DNA from: Pedobacter sp. Hv1
GTDB taxonomy: Bacteria > Bacteroidota > Bacteroidia > Sphingobacteriales > Sphingobacteriaceae
Reading direction: 5' to 3'
Length of the DNA stretch: 64,000 bases
NCBI RefSeq assembly: GCF_001412215.1
Contig: NZ_LLWP01000002.1
Coordinates: 248,001-312,000 of the forward strand
Below are positions 26,766 to 35,069 of the stretch, piece by piece. Each line of letters starts with the position of its first letter. Within the stretch, counting starts at the first letter, position 1. Both the position numbers and the translations under genes were made by a program. The notes under the pieces are model-generated. The model was given only the letters and a program-made list of their open reading frames with translations. It did no database searches and was not told where the DNA came from.

Positions 26766-27119
26766 TTAGAATATATAAGTATTGATAATTTTAGCTGCAA
26801 AAAGTATAATAATTGATAGCGTGGCCAAAATAACACCAATTTTATATTTTGTATTTGCTTTTAGCTTATAACCTAATGGCAACAATGAACAGGCAAATAT
26901 TGAAAGAAAGTATAAAAAAGTGAAAGCCGAACTAAAGAATTGAGGCATACCTGAAAGATGCTCAACATTCTTGCCAATCATTTCTGTTTGAACTGCCCCC
27001 CCAAATAGACCACCTTTTATCAAATTCATAACCGTAACAAATCCCCCAAAAGGAAAGAAAAGCCAAAAGAAAGATTGGATAAGGCATATCATAACAGCAG
27101 AGTAGAATGTGATCTTCAT
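26766..27119 (-). CDS. Small membrane protein between the two paralogues
   Basis: The 117-residue product has hydrophobic stretches at about residues 5-30 (ending in a glycine-rich GGFVTVMNLIKGGLFGGA), 62-85 and 92-115. It is not obviously homologous to its neighbours. I recognise no family. Being enclosed by the duplicated cassette, it may work with both paralogues, which is inference only. Confidence 0.62.
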   Translation of the reverse strand: MKITFYSAVMICLIQSFFWLFFPFGGFVTVMNLIKGGLFGGAVQTEMIGKNVEHLSGMPQFFSSAFTFLYFLSIFACSLLPLGYKLKANTKYKIGVILATLSIIILFAAKIINTYIF

Positions 27120-27157
27120 ATTACTATTAAAATTATCTATTCAGTTTTTATATAATT

Positions 27158-27280
27158 GGGTTAAATTATTTCTTATCGATCTACGGTCCTTTTATCAACT
27201 AACCAATGAATCAGTCCTGCAAATAGAAAACTATAGGGTATAAAATAAGCCAAATAGTAAATGTTTTTCCAATAGGGATA
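27158..27280. repeat. Copy 2 of the 123-bp duplicated segment
   Basis: Near-identical counterpart of 26,258-26,380. Differences are single bases such as CAATC/CGATC and AGTCC/AGTCC-neighbour changes in the C-terminal codons. Confidence 0.9.
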
Positions 27281-27598
27281 GCTCCATATATTCATGAAAG
27301 TTCCTAGCAAGCAAAAATCAATAATTAATATCAATTCAAATAGAAGTACTTTCATGAAAAAACTTGTGACTTTCTTATATAGAACAATTATATTATAGGG
27401 TAATAATGTAAAGATTATGAAAAATATAGGTACCACTAAAAAAACAGACGAGGCTATCATTTTTTCGTACTCCAAAAATGAACCCGAAAAAGCAGAATAG
27501 TCTTTATTAATTTCAATTCGAATATAGTCCCAAATCAATTTTATTAGTGGTACTAAAATGAATGCCAAAACTAGATTTACAATAATTCTCTTTTTCAT
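27173..27598 (-). CDS. Small four-helix membrane protein, paralogue 2
   Basis: The 141-residue product pairs with the gene at 26,276: same topology, same C-terminal block (YPYWKNIYYLAYFIPYSFLF) and same ending KRTVD plus one Arg. The N-terminal and middle parts have diverged. Conservation restricted to the 3' end and the 5' flank suggests either strong selection there or later gene conversion. Function unknown. Confidence 0.72.
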   Translation of the reverse strand: MKKRIIVNLVLAFILVPLIKLIWDYIRIEINKDYSAFSGSFLEYEKMIASSVFLVVPIFFIIFTLLPYNIIVLYKKVTSFFMKVLLFELILIIDFCLLGTFMNIWSYPYWKNIYYLAYFIPYSFLFAGLIHWLVDKRTVDR

Positions 27599-27648
27599 TT
27601 CGGTAAAAACTCATGGTTATTTAAGGCAATCATTCTATTTCATTTCTT
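27596..27648. repeat. Copy 2 of the duplicated upstream segment
   Basis: Counterpart of 26,702-26,754, lying over the start codon and 5' flank of paralogue 2. Confidence 0.85.
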
Positions 27649-27671
27649 GTCATTAGCAATTATACTTTTTA

Positions 27672-28415
27672 TTAATCCTTCAATAAATAACGAATATGGT
27701 TGTCGCTGTCTTTAATAAAATCGGCATACGATTTAAAAAGTTCAGTTTCTTTATATTTTTTAATGCTGATGCCTGTTTGGCTAAACTCGTAAACAATTGA
27801 CCCAGGGTAAGCAATAAGTATTGGAGAGTGTGTGGCAATAATAAATTGCGAGCCTAAACCTATCAGTTCATCCATTTTACAGAGCATGGCCATTTGGCGG
27901 GTTGGCGACATTGCTGCTTCGGGCTCATCGAGAATGTAAAACCCATTTCCACGAAGCCTATGCATAAACAAAGCCCAAAAAGACTCGCCATGCGATTGTT
28001 CGTGCAAAGATTTACCACCATATGAATCAATAATCCTTGGACCTCCCGGCTCTGCATCCAGATGCTCAATCTCTGTAGCTAGGTTAAAGAAACTTTCACT
28101 TCTCAAGAAAAAACCATCACTATGGCGTTTTGTACCTCTAGCTGTTCTAATATGCTGATGCAGATCTGAATGGGATGCCCTTGTATTGAAATTAAAGTTT
28201 TTTGTACCACCCTCAGCATTAAAGCCAGAGGCAACTGCAATGGCCTCTATTAAGGTAGACTTGCCCATTCCATTTTCGCCAACAAAAAAAGTAACTTGTG
28301 GGTGTATTTTAAGTTTTTCTAAATTTCTTAAAAATGGAAGGTTAAATGGGTATTGGTATGAAGCCGCTTGCGGTATTTGAAATTGAATCTCTAGAAGTTC
28401 GCCACTTGAAATCAT
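27672..28415 (-). CDS. AAA/ABC-type ATPase (stand-alone, SMC-like)
   Basis: Walker A is GENGMGKST at 46-54. An ABC-signature-like SHGES sits at 141-145, Walker B with catalytic Glu is YILDEPEAA (Asp163, Glu164) and the switch His is in ATHSP (His196). The 247-residue protein is the compact AAA_21/AAA_23 type without coiled coil. Such ATPases occur alone in many genomes and also in defence loci with an endonuclease partner; no partner is visible here. Divergent from the peptidase gene, with an 83-nt gap. Confidence 0.87.
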   Translation of the reverse strand: MISSGELLEIQFQIPQAASYQYPFNLPFLRNLEKLKIHPQVTFFVGENGMGKSTLIEAIAVASGFNAEGGTKNFNFNTRASHSDLHQHIRTARGTKRHSDGFFLRSESFFNLATEIEHLDAEPGGPRIIDSYGGKSLHEQSHGESFWALFMHRLRGNGFYILDEPEAAMSPTRQMAMLCKMDELIGLGSQFIIATHSPILIAYPGSIVYEFSQTGISIKKYKETELFKSYADFIKDSDNHIRYLLKD

Positions 28416-28498
28416 AGGTTATACTTAATTGATTAAAGATATCAATTAGAATAGAAATTGTACTTTTACCGACTATCAAATTTTTATTTAACAACTAA

Positions 28499-29614
28499 TT
28501 GCTAAACCTATTGCGCCATCAAAAACAACTCTTCCTTATCTTTCTATTTTTTGTGAGTATGCATTCTTTTGCGCAAATGACCATTTCTGCCAAGATTGAT
28601 ACCAGTAAGGCCAAAACACTTGACAAAGTTAAATTCATAGAATCTTACCTCAACAAAAATGAGATCAACAAAGATTTATGGCACCCAAAATATCAAAACA
28701 AAGAGGTATGGGATTATAGCATGGACTGGATCTGGAACCGATTTTCGCCAAAAAAAATCACCACCTTGTTCGACATTGAACTTGTAGAGTTACAACAGGT
28801 GAACGATACCCTTTCTTATTTTAAAATTTCGGCCAAAAGTAAACCAGAAAAACTAGGAGAGAATTTTACGAACGTATACAAATATTATATCGTTGAAATT
28901 AATGGCAAATACTTTTTAGATAACTGTAAGGAATATGATCAAGTTCGATTCAAAGAATTTAAAACCAAGTCGATCAATTTCTATACCTCTCCATTTTTAA
29001 ATATCAAGCAGGCAGAGCTAAAAAATGCAGACCGTGAATTTCGGAAACTCAATCTACTCCTTAAAAGACCGAAACTTACCAAACCAATAGACTACTACAT
29101 GTGTGCAACCGAAGAGGAATTGAACAATCTCTCTAATATTGTGGTTTGGAATGGTGGCCTTGGTGGTTATACCAATATTCCCGAAGGTTTTATTGTGGCT
29201 ATCGGATCCAATCCCAATTATCAACATGAGTTTGTACATGCCATTTTAGGCCAGAGTGCCAATTGTTTCTTTTTACAAGAAGGAATGGCATCGCTTTACG
29301 GTGGAATGGATAAGGGAACTAAAAGCTATGAGCAGGGTATTGCAGAATTAAAAGATTGCTATGCTAAAGGCAACTGCAATTTCGATAAGCTGTATGCCAG
29401 AGAGGTTGACCAGAAATACAGTAGCAGCCTAACTTATGCTTTTGCAGCAGTTTGTTGCAAGTACCTGATTGAAAATTATGGCTTGGAATATTTTTATAAA
29501 ATCTATTACGATAAAGAAATCACTACAGCTAATTTCTTAGAAAAAGTAAGCGTCATCACCGGAAAAAGCCAAGCAGAGCTCAAAAAAAGCATCGAAGCAC
29601 TAATCCTTAAGTAA
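28499..29614 (+). CDS. Exported zinc metallopeptidase-like protein (gluzincin type)
   Basis: The TTG start gives MLNLLRHQKQLFLIFLFFVS, a signal peptide; the first ATG (20 codons on) would destroy it. The zincin motif HEFVH lies at 243-247, with Glu261 in QEGMASLYGG as the likely third zinc ligand. This is the peptidase-MA/M1-like arrangement (HExxH, 13 residues, E). Before it, residues ~30-190 form an unrecognised domain. It would be a periplasmic or surface peptidase; the substrate is unknown. Confidence 0.78.
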   Translation: MLNLLRHQKQLFLIFLFFVSMHSFAQMTISAKIDTSKAKTLDKVKFIESYLNKNEINKDLWHPKYQNKEVWDYSMDWIWNRFSPKKITTLFDIELVELQQVNDTLSYFKISAKSKPEKLGENFTNVYKYYIVEINGKYFLDNCKEYDQVRFKEFKTKSINFYTSPFLNIKQAELKNADREFRKLNLLLKRPKLTKPIDYYMCATEEELNNLSNIVVWNGGLGGYTNIPEGFIVAIGSNPNYQHEFVHAILGQSANCFFLQEGMASLYGGMDKGTKSYEQGIAELKDCYAKGNCNFDKLYAREVDQKYSSSLTYAFAAVCCKYLIENYGLEYFYKIYYDKEITTANFLEKVSVITGKSQAELKKSIEALILK

Positions 29615-29631
29615 TAAGCTTAATTTAAACT

Positions 29632-30060
29632 TTAAAGTATCCCATATTTTGCAGCCAAAAAATCAATGGTCGATTGCATTAATTTTTTAAGCGTTTCCTG
29701 ATTGATATCAGCCAGTTTGTTTACATAAATACAGCCTTTGCCCATTTTAAATTTACCCAATTCCTTCAATAACTCATCTTGCCCTGGGCAACCACAATAA
29801 ACGTATAATGAAATGGCTGCTTTACGTGGCGAAAATGCCGCTATTGGCCAATCTCCTTCTTGTTTGCTTCGTTCTGATTTGTAATGGTAACGACCAAAAC
29901 CGATAATGGATGGCCCCCACATTTTGGGCTCGTAACCTGTAAAGGTTTGCATCATGTTCATAAGTTCGAAAGCGTCTTTACGTTTCTGCTCTGTATGGGC
30001 AAACGTATTGATGAATTCAGTAACGTCTGCATTGGTTTGTTTAGTTTTTACTTCGGCCAT
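29632..30060 (-). CDS. DUF1801 domain protein
   Basis: The sequence follows the DUF1801 (YdhG/iron chaperone-like fold) pattern: KRKDAFELMNMMQTFTGYEP, MWGPSIIGFGRYHYKSERSK, GDWPIAAFSPRKAAISLYVY and GKGCIYVNKLADIN. The length of 142 residues is normal. MAEVKTKQ is the preferred start; an ATG four codons upstream is possible. It is cytoplasmic, with unproven function, and converges on the metallopeptidase gene. Confidence 0.85.
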   Translation of the reverse strand: MAEVKTKQTNADVTEFINTFAHTEQKRKDAFELMNMMQTFTGYEPKMWGPSIIGFGRYHYKSERSKQEGDWPIAAFSPRKAAISLYVYCGCPGQDELLKELGKFKMGKGCIYVNKLADINQETLKKLMQSTIDFLAAKYGIL

Positions 30061-30229
30061 AATGGTATTCAATTTTTGGGTTGCGGTTCTTTACCTCAAG
30101 ATACAAAATAGCTAAAACTAAGCAAAATCACCTAAATGAAAACTATTTAGGAAACGGGATAACCACATTCTCCCTTACATCTACTTTTGGCTATATTCAA
30201 ATACTGTACAAAACCATACTTCTACTATT

Positions 30230-30253
30230 TCAAACAGGGGCTTTCCTGTTTGA
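30230..30253 (+). promoter_or_regulatory. Conserved palindrome TCAAACA-N10-TGTTTGA, copy 1
   Basis: In this copy the symmetry extends to 9-bp arms (TCAAACAGG and CCTGTTTGA). It sits about 26 nt upstream of the -7 element TAAGTTTG, where an activator or repressor could bind. The same half-sites and the same 10-nt spacing recur at 31,864-31,887. Confidence 0.55.
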
Positions 30254-30279
30254 TGGTTTTAGTTTTGATATAATTAGTA

Positions 30280-30287
30280 TAAGTTTG
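30280..30287 (+). promoter_or_regulatory. -7 promoter element TAAGTTTG
   Basis: This octamer fits TAnnTTTG exactly, with a TTTT block 19 nt upstream as a weak -33 and the start codon 16 nt downstream. The second copy reads CAAGTTTG at 31,914. Confidence 0.6.
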
Positions 30288-30303
30288 ATTGAAATTAAAC
30301 ATT

Positions 30304-31830
30304 ATGAAAAAGTTAACCATCATATTCCTCTTGTTCATTATTGCACTATCTACCGTAAATGCACAAATAGATAAACAGTCTGTGCCTATGGTAGCAGATA
30401 TACCTACCATAGTGGCGGGTACAGCTAAATTAACAGGAAGAATAATAAGTCCAAATAAGACAGGCAAGGATAGCATTTTTGTAAATATTACTGTTCCAAA
30501 TCCAATTTCCGGAGAATTTGTTAAATATAAAGCATTGGTCGATCAATCAGGGAAATTTTCTATTGTGGTCGAAATGGAAACAGATATTATTCTGGTTCAT
30601 TTAAACACAACTTTAAATTCCGAAAAGCCTCTTCTTGTGAAATTGACAAGTGGTGGTATTACTAACATTGATATTTCTTATAATTCCGGTGATGATATCA
30701 AAAATATTGTCGTTACCCCTGCTATGAATCAAAATGACATGACCAGAAGCTTTGGGCTTATAGGTGAAATGATTGAATTTAGACCAGACAGGGCACCGAA
30801 GCGTCTGTATGACAAAAGTTATGATGAGTTTCTAAATCATGCTAAGGTTAGTTTATCAGAAAGATTAGAGATTTTAAATAAGGATACATTAATATCCAAA
30901 GAACTAAAAGAAATGCTGGCCAAAGATTTTCATTTATGGTTATATATAGCACATGTATTTAATTACGAAGAAACGATGATCGGAAATTATCGCAACACAA
31001 GTGATGATAAAAGCGGAAAACCTAATATCCAAAAGATTGATAGAACCTATTTCCGTTTTTTGAAAGATTTTAAGCTCAATGACCCTCAATATTTGCGATG
31101 TTTAACATTGCTAGAATTTCAAAAAGCAATTCTTCAAAATGAGACACTGGGGCTGCCTTTAATTGGAGAAAATGACATTCCTTCGTGGTTGGCAAGTGTG
31201 AAAGTTATTTTATCTGATTTGGTTGGATTCGACAATGGTTTATACTATGATATTTTAGCAGCTAATGCTTATGGAAGGCAGTTAACTGAAGAAATAAGAC
31301 CGCTAACTGAAAAACAAAAGGAACATATCACAAATTATTGGAAAAATGGAGAAATTGCAAAAATACTATTTCGAAAAAACCAACAAGTTGTTGAGTTAAA
31401 CAAATTCAAATCACCTGCTGTTGTAAATGATATCTCGGCTGTTCCTAACGATAAAATTATAGAAACAATTCTTGCTAAACATCAAAACAAAGTTGTTTTG
31501 ATTGACCTTTGGGCAACATGGTGTGGTCCTTGCTTGAATGCCATGCAGGAATTCAGAAGTACAAAAAATGAGTTACGGGATAAGGATATTGTATTTGTGT
31601 ATTTAACAAATGGTTCTTCTCCTCGAAAACTATGGGAAGAGAAAATTAAAGGAATTGGTGATGAGCATTACTATCTCACAGCTGCTCAGTGGGAATACAT
31701 CATGGACCATTTTGGCTTCGAAGCTATTCCCTCCTACCTATTATTCAATAAAGAACGTGTGCTCAAAAATAAATTTACAGCCTTTCCTGGAAATTTGGAA
31801 GTGAAAGCCATGATCAAAAGTCTGTTGTAA
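30304..31830 (+). CDS. Exported TlpA-like thioredoxin-family protein
   Basis: The signal peptide MKKLTIIFLLFIIALSTVNA precedes a long N-terminal region (residues 25-370). Its first part looks beta-rich (VNITVPNPISGEFVKYKALV) and its second helical. The C-terminal ~130 residues are a thioredoxin/TlpA fold with the redox motif WATWCGPC (Cys407, Cys410) and the cis-Pro segment FEAIPSYLLFN. It would reduce disulfides or relay electrons in the periplasm. The 508-residue length and this layout are common in Bacteroidota. It precedes a LytS/LytTR pair whose first gene has a duplicated copy of its leader, so shared control is likely. Confidence 0.87.
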   Translation: MKKLTIIFLLFIIALSTVNAQIDKQSVPMVADIPTIVAGTAKLTGRIISPNKTGKDSIFVNITVPNPISGEFVKYKALVDQSGKFSIVVEMETDIILVHLNTTLNSEKPLLVKLTSGGITNIDISYNSGDDIKNIVVTPAMNQNDMTRSFGLIGEMIEFRPDRAPKRLYDKSYDEFLNHAKVSLSERLEILNKDTLISKELKEMLAKDFHLWLYIAHVFNYEETMIGNYRNTSDDKSGKPNIQKIDRTYFRFLKDFKLNDPQYLRCLTLLEFQKAILQNETLGLPLIGENDIPSWLASVKVILSDLVGFDNGLYYDILAANAYGRQLTEEIRPLTEKQKEHITNYWKNGEIAKILFRKNQQVVELNKFKSPAVVNDISAVPNDKIIETILAKHQNKVVLIDLWATWCGPCLNAMQEFRSTKNELRDKDIVFVYLTNGSSPRKLWEEKIKGIGDEHYYLTAAQWEYIMDHFGFEAIPSYLLFNKERVLKNKFTAFPGNLEVKAMIKSLL

Positions 31831-31832
31831 AG

Positions 31833-31942
31833 GAATACTGCACAAATCTATATTTCTACTATTTCAAACATTGTCTTTCCTGTTTGATGGTTTTAGTTTT
31901 CCTATTATTGCTGCAAGTTTGATTGAAATTAAAATTAATGCC
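31833..31942 (+). repeat. Leader/promoter repeat, copy 2 (before the sensor kinase gene)
   Basis: Counterpart of 30,199-30,303. It begins directly after the stop of the thioredoxin-like gene and runs up to the kinase start codon, so the kinase has its own promoter copy. Confidence 0.88.
31864..31887 (+). promoter_or_regulatory. Conserved palindrome TCAAACA-N10-TGTTTGA, copy 2
   Basis: Both 7-nt half-sites are identical to copy 1 although the 10-nt spacer differs (TTGTCTTTCC against GGGGCTTTCC). Preservation of the arms supports a protein-binding site. Confidence 0.55.
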
Positions 31943-33562
31943 ATGAAAAAGTTCATCTTCACATTGCTCAGTTTCATTATAGCGTTATCTACAGCAAATG
32001 CCCAAAAGGGCATCAACTTTAATCGCAATTATGCCGCCGGTGGGAATCTACTTATGAATATTGATAGTTCGGCCAAAAATGTCTTTTATTCAATTGGGTT
32101 CCCAAATCAGCCCCGCACAAATCTTAGTTATTTACCAAATGTAAACAATGTAAGTATCCAGATTAATTTTAGAAAGCATATCAATATACAGCACTATCGG
32201 TATACCATATTAGTAGATAATAAACCAATAGCGGTAAATAAGTCGATTAACATGGCCGAGCTAAAGAACACCAACGCTGGAGGCGATGAAGAGATATTCC
32301 GCTCCACAACATTGGGCACTTTCCCTATAAAAGGCAAAATTATTACCACATTAATCTATAGCATCGAAAAGCCGCTTGATATTGATAAAGCTGTTTTTTA
32401 TGGCAAACCTATTCCCAAAGCAAAAATTAAAGGTTTTTCAAAGCTTACTAAAGTTAAAAAGGGCTATCACTATAGCTGGGTAAAAGATCCAAAAGAGAAA
32501 ACAAATTTTACCTTCTCAGAAAAAGACTTGGAAATAACCCTAATAAAAGACAAATCAGACATAGACTATCTCTATCAAACTTCAATAAAAGATAAACAAA
32601 CAAATCAAATAATTTTCGAATCAAATACTTGGAATTATGGTGGTGTCATTGATGTGGATCATGAGCCTTTACCCAATATAAATATCGATAAGAATATTTT
32701 CAAAAAGTCGGGAGATTACGAAATTATTATTCAACCCGCTATTAAATGGAGCAATTGCCTTGATTGTGATATTTCGCCCAGAGAAATAGAAAAATACATT
32801 ACCAGACATACCCTTTCCATAACTTTAGATGAAGAAAGCTATAGCAAAAAAGAACTTCTGATCTATACACTTATCGTTGCATTTGCTATTGGATTAGTCT
32901 TTCTAGTTATCCTTTATTTCACCAAAAAAAGAAATAAAACAAAGCTGGCAGAAAAAGAGCAGCAAAAAAACACAGCAAAACTCCAATTGAACTCTATTCG
33001 TTCTCAGTTAAACCCACATTTTCTGTTTAATGCCCTCTCTGGTATTCAAAATTTAATGAACAAAAACGAAATAGACAATGCCAATAAATACCTTTCTAAA
33101 TTTGCCAGGCTAACCCGTAATGTACTTGGCGATAAAGAGTTGATTAGTTTATCACAAGAAAAAACTTTATTAGACGATTACCTACAAATGGAACAATTGC
33201 GGTTTGGCTTTAAATACGAAATTAACCTTTCCGAAAACTTAGGTTTAGACAACATAGAAATACCAAGTATGCTGCTACAACCTTTTGTAGAAAATGCGGT
33301 AAAGCACGGCATATCACAAAAAGCTACAGATGGAAAAATTATGATCACGTTTGTTAAACAAGTAAATGATTTGGTATTAACTGTTACCGATAATGGAAAT
33401 GGATTTGACACCAAAAACAAGCACAGTGGCTTGGGTTTGCAATTAAGTAACAGTAGAATTAAACTCCTAAATAGCATTTATAAAGAAAATCGCTTTACTT
33501 TAGCTATACAATCGACTACTAAAGGAACTATAATAAGCTTAACATTAACCGATTGGCTATAA
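31943..33562 (+). CDS. LytS-family membrane sensor histidine kinase
   Basis: After a signal peptide (MKKFIFTLLSFIIALSTANA) comes a ~280-residue periplasmic sensor domain. One membrane helix follows at about 305-326 (LLIYTLIVAFAIGLVFLVIL), then a short coil and the His_kinase domain with SQLNPHFLFNAL (phospho-acceptor His359). The ATPase N-box is PFVENAVKHGI and the G-box is DNGNGFD. This is the LytS/YehU-type kinase that signals to LytTR regulators; its partner begins 4 nt after the stop. The ATG at 31943 is used because the signal peptide begins there. The ligand is unknown. Confidence 0.93.
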   Translation: MKKFIFTLLSFIIALSTANAQKGINFNRNYAAGGNLLMNIDSSAKNVFYSIGFPNQPRTNLSYLPNVNNVSIQINFRKHINIQHYRYTILVDNKPIAVNKSINMAELKNTNAGGDEEIFRSTTLGTFPIKGKIITTLIYSIEKPLDIDKAVFYGKPIPKAKIKGFSKLTKVKKGYHYSWVKDPKEKTNFTFSEKDLEITLIKDKSDIDYLYQTSIKDKQTNQIIFESNTWNYGGVIDVDHEPLPNINIDKNIFKKSGDYEIIIQPAIKWSNCLDCDISPREIEKYITRHTLSITLDEESYSKKELLIYTLIVAFAIGLVFLVILYFTKKRNKTKLAEKEQQKNTAKLQLNSIRSQLNPHFLFNALSGIQNLMNKNEIDNANKYLSKFARLTRNVLGDKELISLSQEKTLLDDYLQMEQLRFGFKYEINLSENLGLDNIEIPSMLLQPFVENAVKHGISQKATDGKIMITFVKQVNDLVLTVTDNGNGFDTKNKHSGLGLQLSNSRIKLLNSIYKENRFTLAIQSTTKGTIISLTLTDWL

Positions 33563-33566
33563 TACA

Positions 33567-34313
33567 ATGAGGGCAATTTTAATAGACGACGAAATTTCCA
33601 ACTTAGAAAACCTGCAGACTTTGCTACAAAAGCACTGTCAGCAGGTAACTGTAATGGCAACAGCCCAGAATGTAAATGATGCGGTTAATGCTATTGAAAA
33701 ATATGTACCTCATTTAGTATTTCTCGATATTCAAATGGGCGAGCAAACGGGTTTTGATGTATTAAAATTACTTCCAACACGTAATTTCGAAGTTATTTTT
33801 GTTACCGCTTACGACCAATATGGGATAAAAGCGGTAAAATTTGCCGCCCTAGATTATCTTTTAAAACCCATAGACATTGAGGAATTAATTATTGCGGTAA
33901 ACAAAGCCGACCAGAAATTGCTGGCAAAAACCCATACCTCACAACTCGATTTTTTGTTGCAGCAGCTTAAAAAGCCCGAGGCAGCCACCGGTAAAATTGC
34001 GCTACCTATGCAAAGCGAAATCAGGTATATCCCTTTAGCAGACATTATCCGTTGCGAAGCAGATAACACCTATACTTTTTTCTTCTTGGCAAACGGCGAA
34101 AAGATTTTAGTTTCTAAATCTTTAAAAGAATATGCAGATTTACTTTGTCCTAATGGTTTTTTAAGAACTCACCAAAGCCATTTGGTTAATCCGAAATATG
34201 TAAAAAGCTGGTTAAAAGAAGATGGTGGCATTTTACTCTTAATGTCTGGAGAAAAAATACCTGTTTCTAAACCCAATAAAGACACTGTAAAACAAACCCT
34301 ACAACAACTCTAG
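33567..34313 (+). CDS. LytTR-family response regulator
   Basis: The receiver domain (1-120) has the acidic pair Asp7/Asp8, phospho-acceptor Asp54 (LVFLDIQM), Thr80 and Lys100 (LLKP). The LytTR DNA-binding domain occupies ~145-245 (RYIPLADIIRCEADNTYTFF, FLRTHQSHLVNPKYVKSW). It would bind DNA as a dimer when phosphorylated by the adjacent kinase. The duplicated palindrome before the two preceding genes is a candidate target, although LytTR sites are more often direct repeats. Confidence 0.95.
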   Translation: MRAILIDDEISNLENLQTLLQKHCQQVTVMATAQNVNDAVNAIEKYVPHLVFLDIQMGEQTGFDVLKLLPTRNFEVIFVTAYDQYGIKAVKFAALDYLLKPIDIEELIIAVNKADQKLLAKTHTSQLDFLLQQLKKPEAATGKIALPMQSEIRYIPLADIIRCEADNTYTFFFLANGEKILVSKSLKEYADLLCPNGFLRTHQSHLVNPKYVKSWLKEDGGILLLMSGEKIPVSKPNKDTVKQTLQQL

Positions 34314-34375
34314 GTGCTGAAGTTATTGGATAAAGTTATATGGAATGATTTGTTTAAGAATTTCGAGCTCTTAGC

Positions 34376-34903
34376 CTATTTCAACACGTCCATACAACTT
34401 ACATATACCTCATCCATTTCTTTTTGAGGTACAGGACCATCTAACCCCTTTGGATATTTTGTTTTTAATTTTGACAATACACATTTAGCATAGGCCTCTT
34501 TTTTTTCAGCTGTTGCACCATTTAATTCTTCCATCGAACTAAATTTAGCAAGCATCTTTTGCTCTATTTCTGGTGTCCAAGATATTTTCGTGATCGTTTG
34601 AGCACATTCAGTAGTGATCGAATCAATCAGCTTTTTATCCTTACTCAAATCTAAATCTTCAAAATGGTCTTGGTACTTCAACTTAACTTTACCCAACAAA
34701 CAATCAGCTATGGCTTTTCTTTGCGCATCGTTTGTTGAAATTTGCTTCGCACCTTCGTAAAATGCGGTATAAAGTTGTTCTTCCGTCACTTTTGGAGACT
34801 TTGAAATTGTGCATTTTAAGAGGCTTAAAACGAAGCTGGTTAGCAATAATATACCTATTACAGTAATTAGTTTTTTGCTTTTGATAAAGTCGTTCTCAAA
34901 CAT
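34376..34903 (-). CDS. Single-pass membrane protein of unknown function
   Basis: The 175-residue product starts with a short cytoplasmic tail, one membrane segment (LITVIGILLLTSFVLSLL, about residues 12-29), then ~145 mostly helical residues with two similar halves. EEQLYTAFYEGAKQISTNDA with CLLGKVKLKY resembles AEKKEAYAKCVLSKLKTKY, and each half carries a spaced Cys, suggesting internal duplication. I recognise no named family. It converges on the response regulator and lies just beyond the tRNA-Leu terminator. Confidence 0.7.
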   Translation of the reverse strand: MFENDFIKSKKLITVIGILLLTSFVLSLLKCTISKSPKVTEEQLYTAFYEGAKQISTNDAQRKAIADCLLGKVKLKYQDHFEDLDLSKDKKLIDSITTECAQTITKISWTPEIEQKMLAKFSSMEELNGATAEKKEAYAKCVLSKLKTKYPKGLDGPVPQKEMDEVYVSCMDVLK

Positions 34904-34934
34904 TATTTAGATTTTGGATTTACAACAAAAATAA

Positions 34935-34960
34935 AAAAACTTCCCATATAGGAAGTTTTT
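34935..34960 (-). terminator. Terminator after tRNA-Leu
   Basis: A perfect 10-bp stem (AAAAACTTCC with GGAAGTTTTT) and CATATA loop begins 10 nt past the tRNA 3' end on the minus strand and is followed by T residues. Confidence 0.85.
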
Positions 34961-34969
34961 TATGCTATG

Positions 34970-35053
34970 TACCCAAGAGGAGATTCGAACTCCCACACCC
35001 ATACAGGCGCCAGCCCCTCAAGCTGGTGCGTCTACCAATTCCGCCACCTGGGT
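34970..35053 (-). tRNA. tRNA-Leu (anticodon GAG)
   Basis: The reverse complement folds as a class II tRNA. Acceptor arm ACCCAGG pairs with CTTGGGT (one G-U) with discriminator A. The D-arm contains GCGG...GACGC. The anticodon arm is CCAGC-TTGAGGG-GCTGG with anticodon GAG. There is a long variable arm typical of leucine, and the T-arm is GGGAG-TTCGAAT-CTCCT. The 3' CCA is not encoded (ACA follows), so it is added after transcription. It lies 16 nt past the MBL hydrolase stop. Confidence 0.97.
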
Positions 35054-35069
35054 TTGTGGTGCAAATATA

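Larger units (their letters stand above)
30199..30303 (+). repeat. Leader/promoter repeat, copy 1 (before the thioredoxin-like gene)
   Basis: About 105 bp aligning with 31,833-31,942. Shared blocks include TTCTACTATTTCAAACA, CTTTCCTGTTTGATGG and AAGTTTGATTGAAATTAAA. The similarity continues into the signal-peptide codons of both genes. Confidence 0.88.

Noticed and set aside
30081..30374. A 97-codon plus-strand frame across the leader of the thioredoxin gene
   Set aside because: It runs through the palindrome and promoter and into the signal peptide out of frame.
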